NCBI GenBank assembly: GCA_035534855.1
Contig: DATLRD010000090.1
Span: forward strand, 4,310-68,309
Direction of reading: 5' to 3'
Length of the DNA: 64,000 nt
Source of the DNA: DATARH01 sp035534855
GTDB taxonomy: Bacteria; Pseudomonadota; Alphaproteobacteria; ATCC43930; CGMCC-115725
Shown here: positions 32,623-41,601 of the stretch, one piece after another
How the letters are laid out: each line of letters opens with the position of its first letter
Numbering within the stretch: the first letter of the stretch is position 1
Program-made: the position numbers and the translations under genes
Notes under the pieces: model-generated
The model's database searches: none
The model's input: only the letters and a program-made list of their open reading frames with translations
What the model was told of the DNA's origin: nothing

Positions 32623-34386
32623 GTGGGTTCGATCGACGAAATATTGCAAAGATTCCTGCCGCCGGCGATGTCGGCGCGGCTGGTGCCGCTGCTCGCCGGC
32701 CGCGGCAAGGTGCTGGGCCTCGTCGGTGCCGCGCTCGTACTCGCGCTGCTCGGTGCCGGCGTGCTGTGGTCATGGGGATCGGGTTATTCGGTGCTCTATG
32801 CCGGGCTGTCGGGCGAGGAAGGCGGCCAGGCCCTTGCCGAGTTGCAAAAGCTCAATATTCCCTACCGGATCAGCGAAGGCGGCCGGGTCATCTTGGTGCC
32901 GACCGACGATGTCGGCCGTGCCCGGCTGCAACTGGCGGCGCGCGGCGTGCCTAAGCGCGGTAATGACGAGTGGTCGATCCTCGACAACGAGAGCCTCGGC
33001 GTGAGCCCGTTCGTCGAGCAGGTACATTACGTGCGCGGCGTCGAGGCGGCGCTGGCACAAACCGTGCGCGAGGTCGACGGGGTGGTGTCGGCCAAGATCA
33101 GCCTGGCGATGCCGAAAGAGAGCGATTTTCTCGGCGACAGCCCGAAGCCGAGCGCCTCGGTTCTGCTGCGCCTGCGTCCGGGCACGCGGCTGACCACGGC
33201 TCAGATCGACGGCATCGCCGGGCTGGTCGCGTCGAGTGTGCCGGGCCTGTCGCGCGACAAGGTCACGATCGTCGACCAGTCAGGACGGGCGCTGAACGGA
33301 GACCCGAAGGACGGGCTGCAGCAGGCGCCGCAACAGCTCGAACTGGCGCGCACCGTCACCCATCGCTACGAGATGTCGGTCACCGACCTGCTGGCGCCGG
33401 TGCTCGGGCGGGGAAACTTCCGGGTGTCTGCCGACGCCGACATCGACTTCTCTCAGTCGAAGGAAAGCCTCGTCAAATACGGCACCGCGCACGTGCTGAG
33501 CCAGGACGAGACATCCCACATGCAGAGCGGCGCCGCCGAGCAGGACATCGGCATTCCGGGCGCGCTGTCGAACCGCCGCCCCGATACCCCGGTGACGAGC
33601 GGCAAGCCGGCGCCGCCGCCACCGGCCGCGACCCCGGCTCCACCCGCCAAAGGCGCGGCGGCACCGACAAAACCGGAGACCCCGCCGGCTGCGGCACCGG
33701 CCGCCCCGGTTCCGACGGATGTCCACAAGACGACGAATTACGACATCGACCGCACCGTACAGTACCTCGAGCAGCCGCCGTGGCGGCTGCGCTCGATCAG
33801 CATCGCGGTGCTGGTCAACAACGAGTCCGGCAAGCCGATGCCGGCCGCCCGGCTCAACGCGGTCAAGACCCTGGTCGCCTCGGCGATCGGCGCGTCGCAG
33901 AACCCGCACGTCACCGTGGTCGACCTGCCGTTCGAGGAATTGTCGGCCGCAGGCCCCGGGCCCGAGGCGCCGTGGTACGCCGCGCGCTGGATGGAGGCGG
34001 TCGAGCGCAGCGGGCTGCTCGCGCTCGCCGGGATGCTCGCACTGTTCGGCGGGGTATTCCCGCTGCTGCGGCGGTTCGGCGCCACCGAGCTGGCGCTCGC
34101 CGGCGCCGCGTCGCCGGCCGCGCCCCGCGGCGCGGCAGGGCCGGGCGCGACGCGCGGCGCGGCAGGGTCGGCCGCGGCGCCACGCCCGCGCCAGGCGCCG
34201 GGGGCCGACCCGCCGCCGTTCGACATGTCGGACGGGGCGGCGCGTGCCTTCGCCACCGGTCAGGATGTATTCAGCATTGAGGTCGATACCGTGTTGACGC
34301 TGATCAACAACGATCCGGCGCGCACGGCGCAGGTCATCAGAGGGTGGATAGCCGGTGACAGAAATAGTCTTAAACAGGCGAGCTAA
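32623..34386 (+). CDS. fliF: flagellar MS-ring protein FliF
   Basis: FliF forms the membrane ring on which the C-ring and export gate assemble. The protein is 587 aa. The first membrane segment is at about 28-48, followed by YSVLYAGLSGEEGGQALAELQ and the ring-building motifs. A Pro/Ala-rich insert at about 325-365 fits the variable periplasmic loop. The second membrane segment is at about 468-485. The C-terminal peptide (IEVDTVLTLINNDPARTAQVIRGWIAGD) is the FliG-binding tail. The GTG start is chosen by similarity. The end overlaps fliG by 32 bp. Confidence 0.97.
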   Translation: MGSIDEILQRFLPPAMSARLVPLLAGRGKVLGLVGAALVLALLGAGVLWSWGSGYSVLYAGLSGEEGGQALAELQKLNIPYRISEGGRVILVPTDDVGRARLQLAARGVPKRGNDEWSILDNESLGVSPFVEQVHYVRGVEAALAQTVREVDGVVSAKISLAMPKESDFLGDSPKPSASVLLRLRPGTRLTTAQIDGIAGLVASSVPGLSRDKVTIVDQSGRALNGDPKDGLQQAPQQLELARTVTHRYEMSVTDLLAPVLGRGNFRVSADADIDFSQSKESLVKYGTAHVLSQDETSHMQSGAAEQDIGIPGALSNRRPDTPVTSGKPAPPPPAATPAPPAKGAAAPTKPETPPAAAPAAPVPTDVHKTTNYDIDRTVQYLEQPPWRLRSISIAVLVNNESGKPMPAARLNAVKTLVASAIGASQNPHVTVVDLPFEELSAAGPGPEAPWYAARWMEAVERSGLLALAGMLALFGGVFPLLRRFGATELALAGAASPAAPRGAAGPGATRGAAGSAAAPRPRQAPGADPPPFDMSDGAARAFATGQDVFSIEVDTVLTLINNDPARTAQVIRGWIAGDRNSLKQAS

Positions 34387-35377
34387 CCTCACCGACGTAG
34401 AGAAGTCGGCGATTGTCATGATGACGATCGGCGAGGATGCCGCCGCCGAGGTGATGAAGCACCTGTCGCAGCTCGAGATCAATCTGCTGTCGGTGGCGAT
34501 GGCCCGCATCTCGAACGTGTCGAAGACCACCGTCACCACGGTCTATCAGGAATTCATCGACCTGATGCTGCAGGAAACCTCGATCGGCATCGGCGCCGAT
34601 TCCTACATCCGCGGCGTGCTCGAAAAGACGCTTGGCCCTGACAAGGCGCAGCGCCTGGTCAGCCGGCTGCGGCAGGGCGACTACTTTGCCGGGATCGAGG
34701 CGATCCAGTGGCAGGACCCGCGCGTTCTGGCCGAGATGATCAAGCTAGAGCATCCACAGATCGTCGCGATGATCTTCGCCTACCTCGAACCCGAGCAGGT
34801 CGACGAGCTGATCCGCTTTCTGCCGGACGATCTCGTCGAACAGGTGATCCCGCGCCTGGCGACGCTCGATTCGATCCCGCCCAACGCGATCCGAGAGCTC
34901 AACGAATCGATCGAAGACCTGCTTGCCGGCGAGTCCCAGCAGGCCCGGGTCTCGGTCGGCGGCGTCAACATGGCGGCCAAGATCCTCAACCGCATCGACA
35001 ATGCGCGGGTCGAGGCGATCCTCAAGCAGATCGCCAGCGTAGATGCCGAACTGGCAGAGAAGATCGAACACAGCATGTTTGTGTTCGAGGATTTGATCCG
35101 GGTCGACGACCGCAACTTCCAGATCCTGCTGCGCTCGGTCGACCAGAAGCTACTGGTGTCGGCGCTGAAGGGGGCCAACCCGGCGCTGCAGAACAAGGTG
35201 TTGAGCAACCTGTCGCAGCGCGCGGCGGAAATGCTGCGCGACGATATCGGCGCGCGCGGCCCGATGCGCGTCGCCGAGGTCGAGGCTGCCAAACGCGAGA
35301 TCGTCGCCACCGCGCAGCGCCTCGAGCACGAAGGCGCGATCATCTTGCGTACCGACCCGACCGAAGTGGTGTCGTAG
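34355..35377 (+). CDS. fliG: flagellar motor switch protein FliG
   Basis: FliG is the C-ring subunit that contacts the stator and sets torque. The protein is 340 aa, full length. The middle-domain EHPQ motif (LEHPQIVAMIFAYLEPEQ) that binds FliM is present, as is the charged torque helix region (MFVFEDLIRVDDRNFQILLRSVDQKLL). GTG 34355 overlaps fliF by 32 bp, an unusually long overlap that suggests tight coupling of the two ring proteins. Confidence 0.98.
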   Translation: MTEIVLNRRANLTDVEKSAIVMMTIGEDAAAEVMKHLSQLEINLLSVAMARISNVSKTTVTTVYQEFIDLMLQETSIGIGADSYIRGVLEKTLGPDKAQRLVSRLRQGDYFAGIEAIQWQDPRVLAEMIKLEHPQIVAMIFAYLEPEQVDELIRFLPDDLVEQVIPRLATLDSIPPNAIRELNESIEDLLAGESQQARVSVGGVNMAAKILNRIDNARVEAILKQIASVDAELAEKIEHSMFVFEDLIRVDDRNFQILLRSVDQKLLVSALKGANPALQNKVLSNLSQRAAEMLRDDIGARGPMRVAEVEAAKREIVATAQRLEHEGAIILRTDPTEVVS

Positions 35378-35386
35378 CGAGCCGCG

Positions 35387-37039
35387 ATGACGACGGTCCG
35401 CATCACCTCAGCAAAGGGTGGCGTCGAGGCGCCAGGTCGCGGCGTCGGCGCCGGACACGCGGCGGACTCCGGCGATGCCGATGGTAGCTTTGCCGCAGCG
35501 CTCGGGGCACTGGCTGCGCCGGCCGTCCCGTCGGCGCAGCCTCGCCAGCCCGGCACCGAGGCGGGCCTCGGCGACGCCGCCGGTGGGAGCGACGGCGGCC
35601 AGCAGACGACCGCCGATGCCGCCACCGGTGATGCTGCCGGCCGGGACGGCTCCGCCGCGATCGGCGCGAACTCTCAGCCGGCGTCCTCGATTCTGGCCGC
35701 CGACAACAGCGCGGCCGCCTCTGTCCTTGGCATGCCCGGCGCCTGGGCGATCGGCGCCGGAGACGACGGCTCGGCGGGGACGGTGGGGGGCCAGCCGGTT
35801 TCCGGCCGCCGGCCGGTCGCTGCCCCCGGAGCCGACGCGACCAAGGCGGCGGTCGGAGCCGCCCTCGACGCGGCGGTAACGGTCTCGGCAGGTCAGCCGG
35901 CACCGGTCGCGCCGGCGCCTGCAGCCGCCGGCAACTCGCCGGCGGGTTTGCGCGCGGCCGCTTCAGTGAGTTCGGCGGCGCCCACCCCGCTTTCAACGGA
36001 CCCGGCGATCAGTCCGCGAGCGACGATTGGCGCAGTCGGCGCGTCGGCCCAAGGAGGTCCGACGCCCTCTCTCGCCTCGCGGCAGGCAGCACCTTCGGCC
36101 CCGATACCGCAACAAGCCCCGGCATCACAACAGACCCCGGCATCGCTGCAGGTCCTGGCATCGCTGCAGGCCTCGACCTCGGTGCCGACCCGAAACGACC
36201 CTACCCATTCTCCCGCAGCGCTGTCGGGCACGACATCGGGGCTCGCCACGGCGGCTCCGCCGTTGGGCATAGCCGACGTCGCGGCCGCCTCCGCCGCATT
36301 GGTCGGTGGCCCGGCGGATGCCGGGGCGCCGAACAGGGCGACGGATCGGTCGGCCGCGCCCGCCGTGCCTGACGCCGGGGCGATCGCGGCGCCGAGCCGG
36401 CCGGAAGCGGCGGCGCCGACGATCGGCGCGATGCTGGCCGATGCGGTTGCCGCCGGCGCGGCGCACGGAAACGGCTCGGGCGCGACCTCGCCGGGCGCAG
36501 GCGACCGGGGCCGCAATGCAACGGTGTTTGCGGTCGCGGCCGGCCAGGACGGCAGCGGAAACCCTCCGGCGCGCGGTGTCGACCCGGCTAGTGCCGGCGC
36601 GGCGGCCGGCCCTCCGGCGCCGGATGCCGGTGCCGCGACCACCGCCGATCTCGCCGATCGGCTGTCGCACCAGATCGTCCGGCTGCTCGCCAACTCGGAT
36701 CGCTCGGCGGTGGTCCGGCTGCACCCGCCCGAGCTCGGGGAGGTAACCGTGCGGGTGGCGGTCGAAGGGCGCGACGTTACCGCCTGGTTCGGCGCACCGC
36801 AGCCGCTGGTGCAGCAGACGATTTCGCAGGCAATCGGCCAGCTTCACGCTGACCTCGGCAGTGCCGGCTACAACCTCAGCGGCGCCTGGGTTGGCGCCGA
36901 TGCGTCGGGCTCCGGCGGCGGCGGCGCCAACGTGCCGTTGCCGTCGCCGGCCGCCCTGCCCGCGGGACCAAATTTCGCGACTGCCCGCGTCGCCCCCGCG
37001 GCGCCACGGGGCGGATCGGGAGTGAGCATCTATGTCTGA
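35387..37039 (+). CDS. fliK: flagellar hook-length control protein FliK
   Basis: FliK measures the hook and switches export from hook to filament substrates. The 550-aa protein is Ala/Pro/Ser/Gly-rich over the first 410 residues, the expected disordered ruler. The folded Flg_hook domain lies at about 430-505: VVRLHPPELGEVTVRVAVEGRDVTAWFGAP carries the LxPPELGxV signature. A Gln/Ala/Ser stretch near 240-265 has short imperfect repeats. It sits between fliG and fliM, where fliH is often found. Its stop overlaps fliM by 8 bp. Confidence 0.88.
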   Translation: MTTVRITSAKGGVEAPGRGVGAGHAADSGDADGSFAAALGALAAPAVPSAQPRQPGTEAGLGDAAGGSDGGQQTTADAATGDAAGRDGSAAIGANSQPASSILAADNSAAASVLGMPGAWAIGAGDDGSAGTVGGQPVSGRRPVAAPGADATKAAVGAALDAAVTVSAGQPAPVAPAPAAAGNSPAGLRAAASVSSAAPTPLSTDPAISPRATIGAVGASAQGGPTPSLASRQAAPSAPIPQQAPASQQTPASLQVLASLQASTSVPTRNDPTHSPAALSGTTSGLATAAPPLGIADVAAASAALVGGPADAGAPNRATDRSAAPAVPDAGAIAAPSRPEAAAPTIGAMLADAVAAGAAHGNGSGATSPGAGDRGRNATVFAVAAGQDGSGNPPARGVDPASAGAAAGPPAPDAGAATTADLADRLSHQIVRLLANSDRSAVVRLHPPELGEVTVRVAVEGRDVTAWFGAPQPLVQQTISQAIGQLHADLGSAGYNLSGAWVGADASGSGGGGANVPLPSPAALPAGPNFATARVAPAAPRGGSGVSIYV

Positions 37040-37979
37040 CGTGAGGGAAGGGGCGGGCCCGGTCAGCGGCTATGCCCTGTTCACCGATCAGGGACCGACC
37101 GCCACTCGGATGCCGACCGTGCAGCCGACGCTGGAACGGATCAACGATCGGTTTTCGCGGTTCCTGCGCGCGACCCTGCTGCAGCATCTGCGGCGCGGCG
37201 TCGAGGTCAGCAGCGGCAGCATCGAACTGGTCAGGCACCGCGAGCTGATAGAGCGGTTCGCGATGCCGACCTACATCGCCCTCGTCAACATGAAGCCGCT
37301 GCACGGCGCGATCCTGATCGCGCTCGATTCACAGCTCGTCGTCTCAATCGTCGAGAGCCGCTTCGGCGGCACCGGGCGTTTTCCGATGCGCACCGGCAAC
37401 CGCGACTTCACGGCGTTCGAACTGAAGTCGATGCGCCGGGTCCTCGACGCGACGCTGGACCAGTTCGCGCTCGCCTGGGAGCCGTTCGGTACCTTCGAGC
37501 CGGAGGTCGCGCGGCTGGAGACCAACCCGCAATTCGCCGGGTTCGCTCCCCCCGAGGAAATGATCATCCTCAACGCCTTCGAGGTGCAGATCGATCATAA
37601 TCGCGGCCGGCTGGACATCTGTATCCCGTATCCGGCGGTTGAGCCGATGCACGGCGAACTCACCTCGGGCATCGCCGAGGACACCGTCGAGCGCGACATT
37701 CGCTGGTCGGAGGAGTTGCGCAGCGGCGTAGAACAGGCGGCGATCACCCTCAATGTCGAGCTCGGCGAGATCGTGATCAGCGTCGCTGACCTCGTTGGGC
37801 TGCGGCCCGGCAACGTCTTCGAGATGGACCGGCCCGAGACCCTGACCGTCGAGTCCGGTGGCGTTCCGTTGTTTCGCGGCCGTTGGGGCCGCTACGGCCG
37901 CAAGATCGGCTTGCGCATCGAGGAGCGGCTGAGCCGGCCGCCAGAACCGCGGAAGAACGGAGGCGTCCATGGCCGATGA
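37032..37979 (+). CDS. fliM: flagellar motor switch protein FliM
   Basis: FliM links FliG and FliN in the C-ring. The 315-aa protein has the CheC-like middle domain with GGTGRF (SIVESRFGGTGRFP) and a C-terminal SpoA domain (LNVELGEIVISVADLVGLRPGNVFEMDRPE). The N-terminus begins MSDVREGAGPVSGYALFTDQ and goes directly to PTVQPTLERINDRFSRFL. The LSQxEIDxLL peptide that binds phospho-CheY in most FliM proteins is not there. Either switching works another way or CheY binds elsewhere. The start overlaps fliK, and the end overlaps fliN by 11 bp. Confidence 0.96.
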   Translation: MSDVREGAGPVSGYALFTDQGPTATRMPTVQPTLERINDRFSRFLRATLLQHLRRGVEVSSGSIELVRHRELIERFAMPTYIALVNMKPLHGAILIALDSQLVVSIVESRFGGTGRFPMRTGNRDFTAFELKSMRRVLDATLDQFALAWEPFGTFEPEVARLETNPQFAGFAPPEEMIILNAFEVQIDHNRGRLDICIPYPAVEPMHGELTSGIAEDTVERDIRWSEELRSGVEQAAITLNVELGEIVISVADLVGLRPGNVFEMDRPETLTVESGGVPLFRGRWGRYGRKIGLRIEERLSRPPEPRKNGGVHGR

Positions 37980-38376
37980 TACGCCACAAGGCGGCGCCGA
38001 GATGCCGCAAGCGACAGACGGTGATGCACCCGGCGGAGAGTCGCCGTTTGCCGCGCTCGAAATGCAGGGCGAGGCGATCGCCGGCGCGCCGGTTGGCGAG
38101 GTGGGGGCACTCGATCTCGTGCTCGACGTGCCGGTGCGGCTGTCGGTCGAGCTGGGCCGCACCGACATCGCGATCCGCGAGGTCGTCAATCTCGGCCGGG
38201 GCTCGATCATCGAGCTCGACCGCGGCCCGGGCATGCCGCTCGACGTGCGGATTAACGGGGTGCTGATCGGCCGCGGCGAGGTCGTGCTGGTCAACCAGGA
38301 TCGGCTTGGGCTGCGCTTTGTCGAGGTGGTGAGCCAGGCGGAACGGGTGAAGCGGTTGGGTTCGCGGTCAGGTTAG
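37969..38376 (+). CDS. fliN: flagellar motor switch protein FliN
   Basis: FliN forms the base of the C-ring and docks FliH. The protein is 135 aa. An acidic, Gly/Pro-rich N-terminal extension (about 1-45) precedes a SpoA domain: LDLVLDVPVRLSVELGRTDIAIREVVNLGRGSIIELDR, then PLDVRINGVLIGRGEVVLVNQDRLGLRFVEVV, the full FliN signature. It overlaps fliM by 11 bp. It is followed by a 57-bp gap, one of the larger breaks inside this gene block. Confidence 0.97.
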   Translation: MADDTPQGGAEMPQATDGDAPGGESPFAALEMQGEAIAGAPVGEVGALDLVLDVPVRLSVELGRTDIAIREVVNLGRGSIIELDRGPGMPLDVRINGVLIGRGEVVLVNQDRLGLRFVEVVSQAERVKRLGSRSG

Positions 38377-38433
38377 CGGTCGGGGGTTGTCGGTGTGTCA
38401 GGGGACGCGCTGACGGCCGGTTCGGAGGGGTGA

Positions 38434-38697
38434 ATGGGGGAAATGTCCGAGGCGGGGCACGCGGCGCTGCTGACGATTTTTAACGTCTCAAGCCCGCTGC
38501 TCGCCGTGATCATGGTGATCGGGGTGGTGGTCGCGGTGTTCCTCGCGGTCACCCAGATCAACGAGCCGACCCTCAGCTTCGTGCCGAAATTCTTCGGCAC
38601 CGCCCTGGCGCTGGCGCTGCTGGGTCCCTGGCTCTTACGTCAGCTTGAGCAGTTCACGATCATGATCCTGTCCGGGCTGCCAGGGATGCTGTCGTGA
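38434..38697 (+). CDS. fliQ: flagellar export gate protein FliQ, first copy (next to flhA)
   Basis: FliQ is part of the FliPQR export gate. This 87-aa protein has two long hydrophobic helices with the highly conserved turn TQINEPTLSFVPKFFG, and GPWLLRQLEQFTIMILSGLP after helix 2, as in E. coli FliQ. A second, different FliQ gene lies at 47996. This copy is separated from fliP and fliR by 8.5 kb and is coupled to flhA (its TGA overlaps the flhA GTG). AGGGG lies at 38425-38430, close to the ATG at 38434; a start at ATG 38443 would be better spaced. Confidence 0.92.
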   Translation: MGEMSEAGHAALLTIFNVSSPLLAVIMVIGVVVAVFLAVTQINEPTLSFVPKFFGTALALALLGPWLLRQLEQFTIMILSGLPGMLS

Positions 38698-40811
38698 CCG
38701 TCCCCGCGGTGCCGGTCGCCTCCGGCTCCCCGTTCGCAGCGTGGCGCCGGCACCTGCCGTCGCTCGCCGGGCCCGGCGCGTTCGTGATGATCCTGGCGAT
38801 GGTGGTGGTGCCGCTGCCGCCGCTGGCGCTCGATTTCCTGTTCACGTTCAACATCTGCTTTGGGTTGATGATCCTGCTGGCGGCGCTCTACACCGCCAAG
38901 CCGACGGATTTCTCGTCGTTTCCCAGCCTGTTGTTGATGACGACGCTGCTGCGGCTGTCGCTTAACGTCGCTGCCGCACGGGTGATCCTGCTCGACGGCT
39001 ACCAGGGTTCGGCCGCCGCCGGCCGGGTCATCGAATCGTTCGGCGCCTTTGTCGTCGGCGGCAACTATGCAGTCGGCATCGCGGTATTCGCGATCCTCGT
39101 CATCATCAATTTCGTCGTCGTCACCAAAGGCGCCGGTCGCATTGCCGAGGTCGCGGCGCGCTTTGTGCTCGACGGCATGCCCGGCAAGCAGATGGCGATC
39201 GACGCCGACCTCAATGCCGGGCAGATCAACCAGGAGCAGGCGACCGCGCGACGCCAGGAGGTCGGCCGCGAGGCGGATTTCTTCGGGGCGATGGATGGCG
39301 CCAGCAAGTTCGTCCGCGGCGACGCGGTCGCGGCGGTGCTGATCCTGGCCATCAACCTGGTCGGCGGCCTGGTGATCGGCGTGTGGCAGCACGGGCTGTC
39401 GATGGCCGAAGCCGGCCAGACCTACACCCTGCTGACGATGGGTGACGGGCTGGTCGCGCAGATCCCGGCGCTGGTCATCTCGTCGGCGGCCGCCATCGTC
39501 GTCAGCCGGGTCTCCACCGGGTCCGATGTCGGCCACCAGATCATGTCGCAGCTCGCGACGTTTCCGAAGGCGTGGGGCATCGCTGCCGGAATCGTCGGGC
39601 TGTTCGGGCTGGTACCCGGAATGCCGCATTTCCCGTTTCTCAGTTTTGCCGCGGTGCTCGGGACAAGCGGCTGGTGGCTCGGCCGCGAGCAGGCGCGCGC
39701 CGCGCAGGCGCCGCCGCCCCCGCCCGAGGTGCCGGCCGACAGCGGCGAGATCGATATCGGTGTCGTCGAGCTGGTCGAGCCGCTCGAAGTGCAGGTCGGC
39801 TACCGCCTGGTCAGCCTCGTCAGCAAAGAGCGCGATGCCGGGTTGCTGCGCCGCTTGCGGGCGGTACGGCGCCAGGTATCGCGCGAGTTCGGGTTTCTGG
39901 TGCCGGTCGTCCACGTGCGCGACAACCCCGACCTGCGCTCGACCGCCTACCGCATCCTCGTCTACGGCGTCGAGCGCGCGACCGGCGAGGTTCACCCCGA
40001 CCGGCTGTTGGCGATGGCGTCGGGCAAGGTCCTGGGCGAGGTGCAGGGTATCCTCGCCCGCGACCCGGTGTTCGGCCGGCCGGCGCACTGGATCATGCCG
40101 GCGGCGGCCGAGCAGGCGCGCGCCGCCGGCTATACGGTGTTCGACGCCGCGGTGGTCATCGCCACCCATTTCGAGCGGGTCGTCAAAGATCATATCGACG
40201 GGCTGTTCGGCCGGACGGAACTGGACGCCGTGCTCGGCTATCTCGGCAAGGTGATGCCGAAAATCGTCGAGGAACTGACCCCGAAACTGCTGCCGCTGAC
40301 CACGGTGCACATGGTACTCGGCGCCCTCTTGGCCGAGCACCTGCCGATCCGCGACCTGCGCACGATCGTCGGCGCGCTGATCGACGGCGCGGCGGTGACG
40401 CAGGAGCCGAGGGCGCTGCTCGAAGCGGTCCGCGTCAGGCTCGGCGGGTTCATCGTGCAGACCGTGTTCGGCGCGGTCGCCGAGCTGACGGTGATGTCGC
40501 TCGAACCCGATCTCGAGCGGCTGCTGCAGGAAGTGCTGCGGCTGTCGGCCGGCACCGGCTCGTTCGCGGTCGAGCCAGGGCTGGCGGCCGAACTGCGCAC
40601 CGCGGCAGCCGCGGCCGCGGTGCGCCTGGAGGCGGTGGCCCCGGCGGCCGCGGTCATCGTCCGCGCCGAGCTGCGCGATCTCCTGACCCAGCTGCTGCGC
40701 CCAGTGCGGCCGCGCATGTGGGTGCTGTCATACGCCGAAATCCCGCCCGAGAAGAGCATCCGGGTCGTCGAGCTGCTCGGCCGCTCGGCAGGAAAGATCC
40801 ATGGCGACTGA
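38694..40811 (+). CDS. flhA: flagellar export gate protein FlhA
   Basis: FlhA is the large export-gate subunit, 705 aa. It has about eight membrane segments in the first 320 residues, with the conserved cytoplasmic loop containing RIAEVAARFVLDGMPGKQMAIDADLNAGQINQEQA. The soluble C-terminal domain (about 350-705) forms a nonameric ring that docks chaperones. GTG 38694 overlaps the fliQ stop, and its end overlaps fliA by 11 bp. The membrane-domain motifs are intact. Confidence 0.98.
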   Translation: MTVPAVPVASGSPFAAWRRHLPSLAGPGAFVMILAMVVVPLPPLALDFLFTFNICFGLMILLAALYTAKPTDFSSFPSLLLMTTLLRLSLNVAAARVILLDGYQGSAAAGRVIESFGAFVVGGNYAVGIAVFAILVIINFVVVTKGAGRIAEVAARFVLDGMPGKQMAIDADLNAGQINQEQATARRQEVGREADFFGAMDGASKFVRGDAVAAVLILAINLVGGLVIGVWQHGLSMAEAGQTYTLLTMGDGLVAQIPALVISSAAAIVVSRVSTGSDVGHQIMSQLATFPKAWGIAAGIVGLFGLVPGMPHFPFLSFAAVLGTSGWWLGREQARAAQAPPPPPEVPADSGEIDIGVVELVEPLEVQVGYRLVSLVSKERDAGLLRRLRAVRRQVSREFGFLVPVVHVRDNPDLRSTAYRILVYGVERATGEVHPDRLLAMASGKVLGEVQGILARDPVFGRPAHWIMPAAAEQARAAGYTVFDAAVVIATHFERVVKDHIDGLFGRTELDAVLGYLGKVMPKIVEELTPKLLPLTTVHMVLGALLAEHLPIRDLRTIVGALIDGAAVTQEPRALLEAVRVRLGGFIVQTVFGAVAELTVMSLEPDLERLLQEVLRLSAGTGSFAVEPGLAAELRTAAAAAAVRLEAVAPAAAVIVRAELRDLLTQLLRPVRPRMWVLSYAEIPPEKSIRVVELLGRSAGKIHGD

Positions 40812-41598
40812 ACCCGCGGCAACGCTCGACGCCCCGGCGCAGGGCGAGGCGGTGTCGCCCGCTTCGGAGTTTCGCGCCGCCTACTGCGCCGAACTCGACG
40901 AGGCCGGAATCATCCGCCGCTACGTACCGCTGGTTAAGCGGCTGGCGATGCACCTTAAGGGCCGGCTGCCGGAAAGCGTGCAGCTCGACGATTTGGTGCA
41001 GGCCGGGCTGATCGCCGTGCTGCGGATCATGCGCCAGGGCGGGGCCGCGCAGATCCGCGACCCGCCGCTGCACCGCTCGATCATCAACGCGATGATCGAT
41101 GAGGCGCGGCGCGAGGCCTGGGCGCCGGTGCGGATCGTCCGTCTCGCCAAGGCGGCGGCGCAGGCGATGCGTGCACTCAAGCTGCGCCTCGGGCGCGAGG
41201 CGGATGACGACGAGGTCGCCGCCGAGCTTGGCATGGAGCTGCGCGAATACCACGCCGCGCTGGTCGAGGTCGCCGGGATCAGGCTGCTGCCGATCGACCA
41301 GGTGGAAAGCGGCGAAGACGGCGGGCTTCATGCGCCGGAGAACCAGGACGCAAGCCTCGACCGCAGCCGCATGCTCGCCGATCTGGCGCGGTCAATCGCG
41401 GCGCTGCCGGAGCGCGAGAAGCTGGTCGTGTCGCTCTATTACGAGCACGAACTGAACATGGACGAGGTCGGCAAGGTGCTCGGCCTCGACAAATCTACGG
41501 TGTGCCGGGTCCACGGCCGGGCCCTGCTGATGCTGCGCGCCGCACTGGGCGGCTGGGGCGCCGCGGGCGAGCCCCGGCGGCCGGCGGCGGGAGGGTAG
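40801..41598 (+). CDS. fliA: flagellar sigma factor FliA (sigma-28)
   Basis: FliA directs RNA polymerase to late flagellar genes. The protein is 265 aa. Region 2 is seen as YVPLVKRLAMHLKGRLPESVQLDDLVQAGLIAVL, region 3 as LGREADDDEVAAELGMELREYHAAL, and region 4 as LPEREKLVVSLYYEHELNMDEVGKVLGLDKSTVCRVHGRAL. Many alphaproteobacteria lack sigma-28, so its presence here separates this lineage from Caulobacter-type control. No flgM gene is seen in the window. It overlaps flhA by 11 bp; motA follows 3 bp later. Confidence 0.95.
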   Translation: MATEPAATLDAPAQGEAVSPASEFRAAYCAELDEAGIIRRYVPLVKRLAMHLKGRLPESVQLDDLVQAGLIAVLRIMRQGGAAQIRDPPLHRSIINAMIDEARREAWAPVRIVRLAKAAAQAMRALKLRLGREADDDEVAAELGMELREYHAALVEVAGIRLLPIDQVESGEDGGLHAPENQDASLDRSRMLADLARSIAALPEREKLVVSLYYEHELNMDEVGKVLGLDKSTVCRVHGRALLMLRAALGGWGAAGEPRRPAAGG

Positions 41599-41601
41599 GG
41601 C

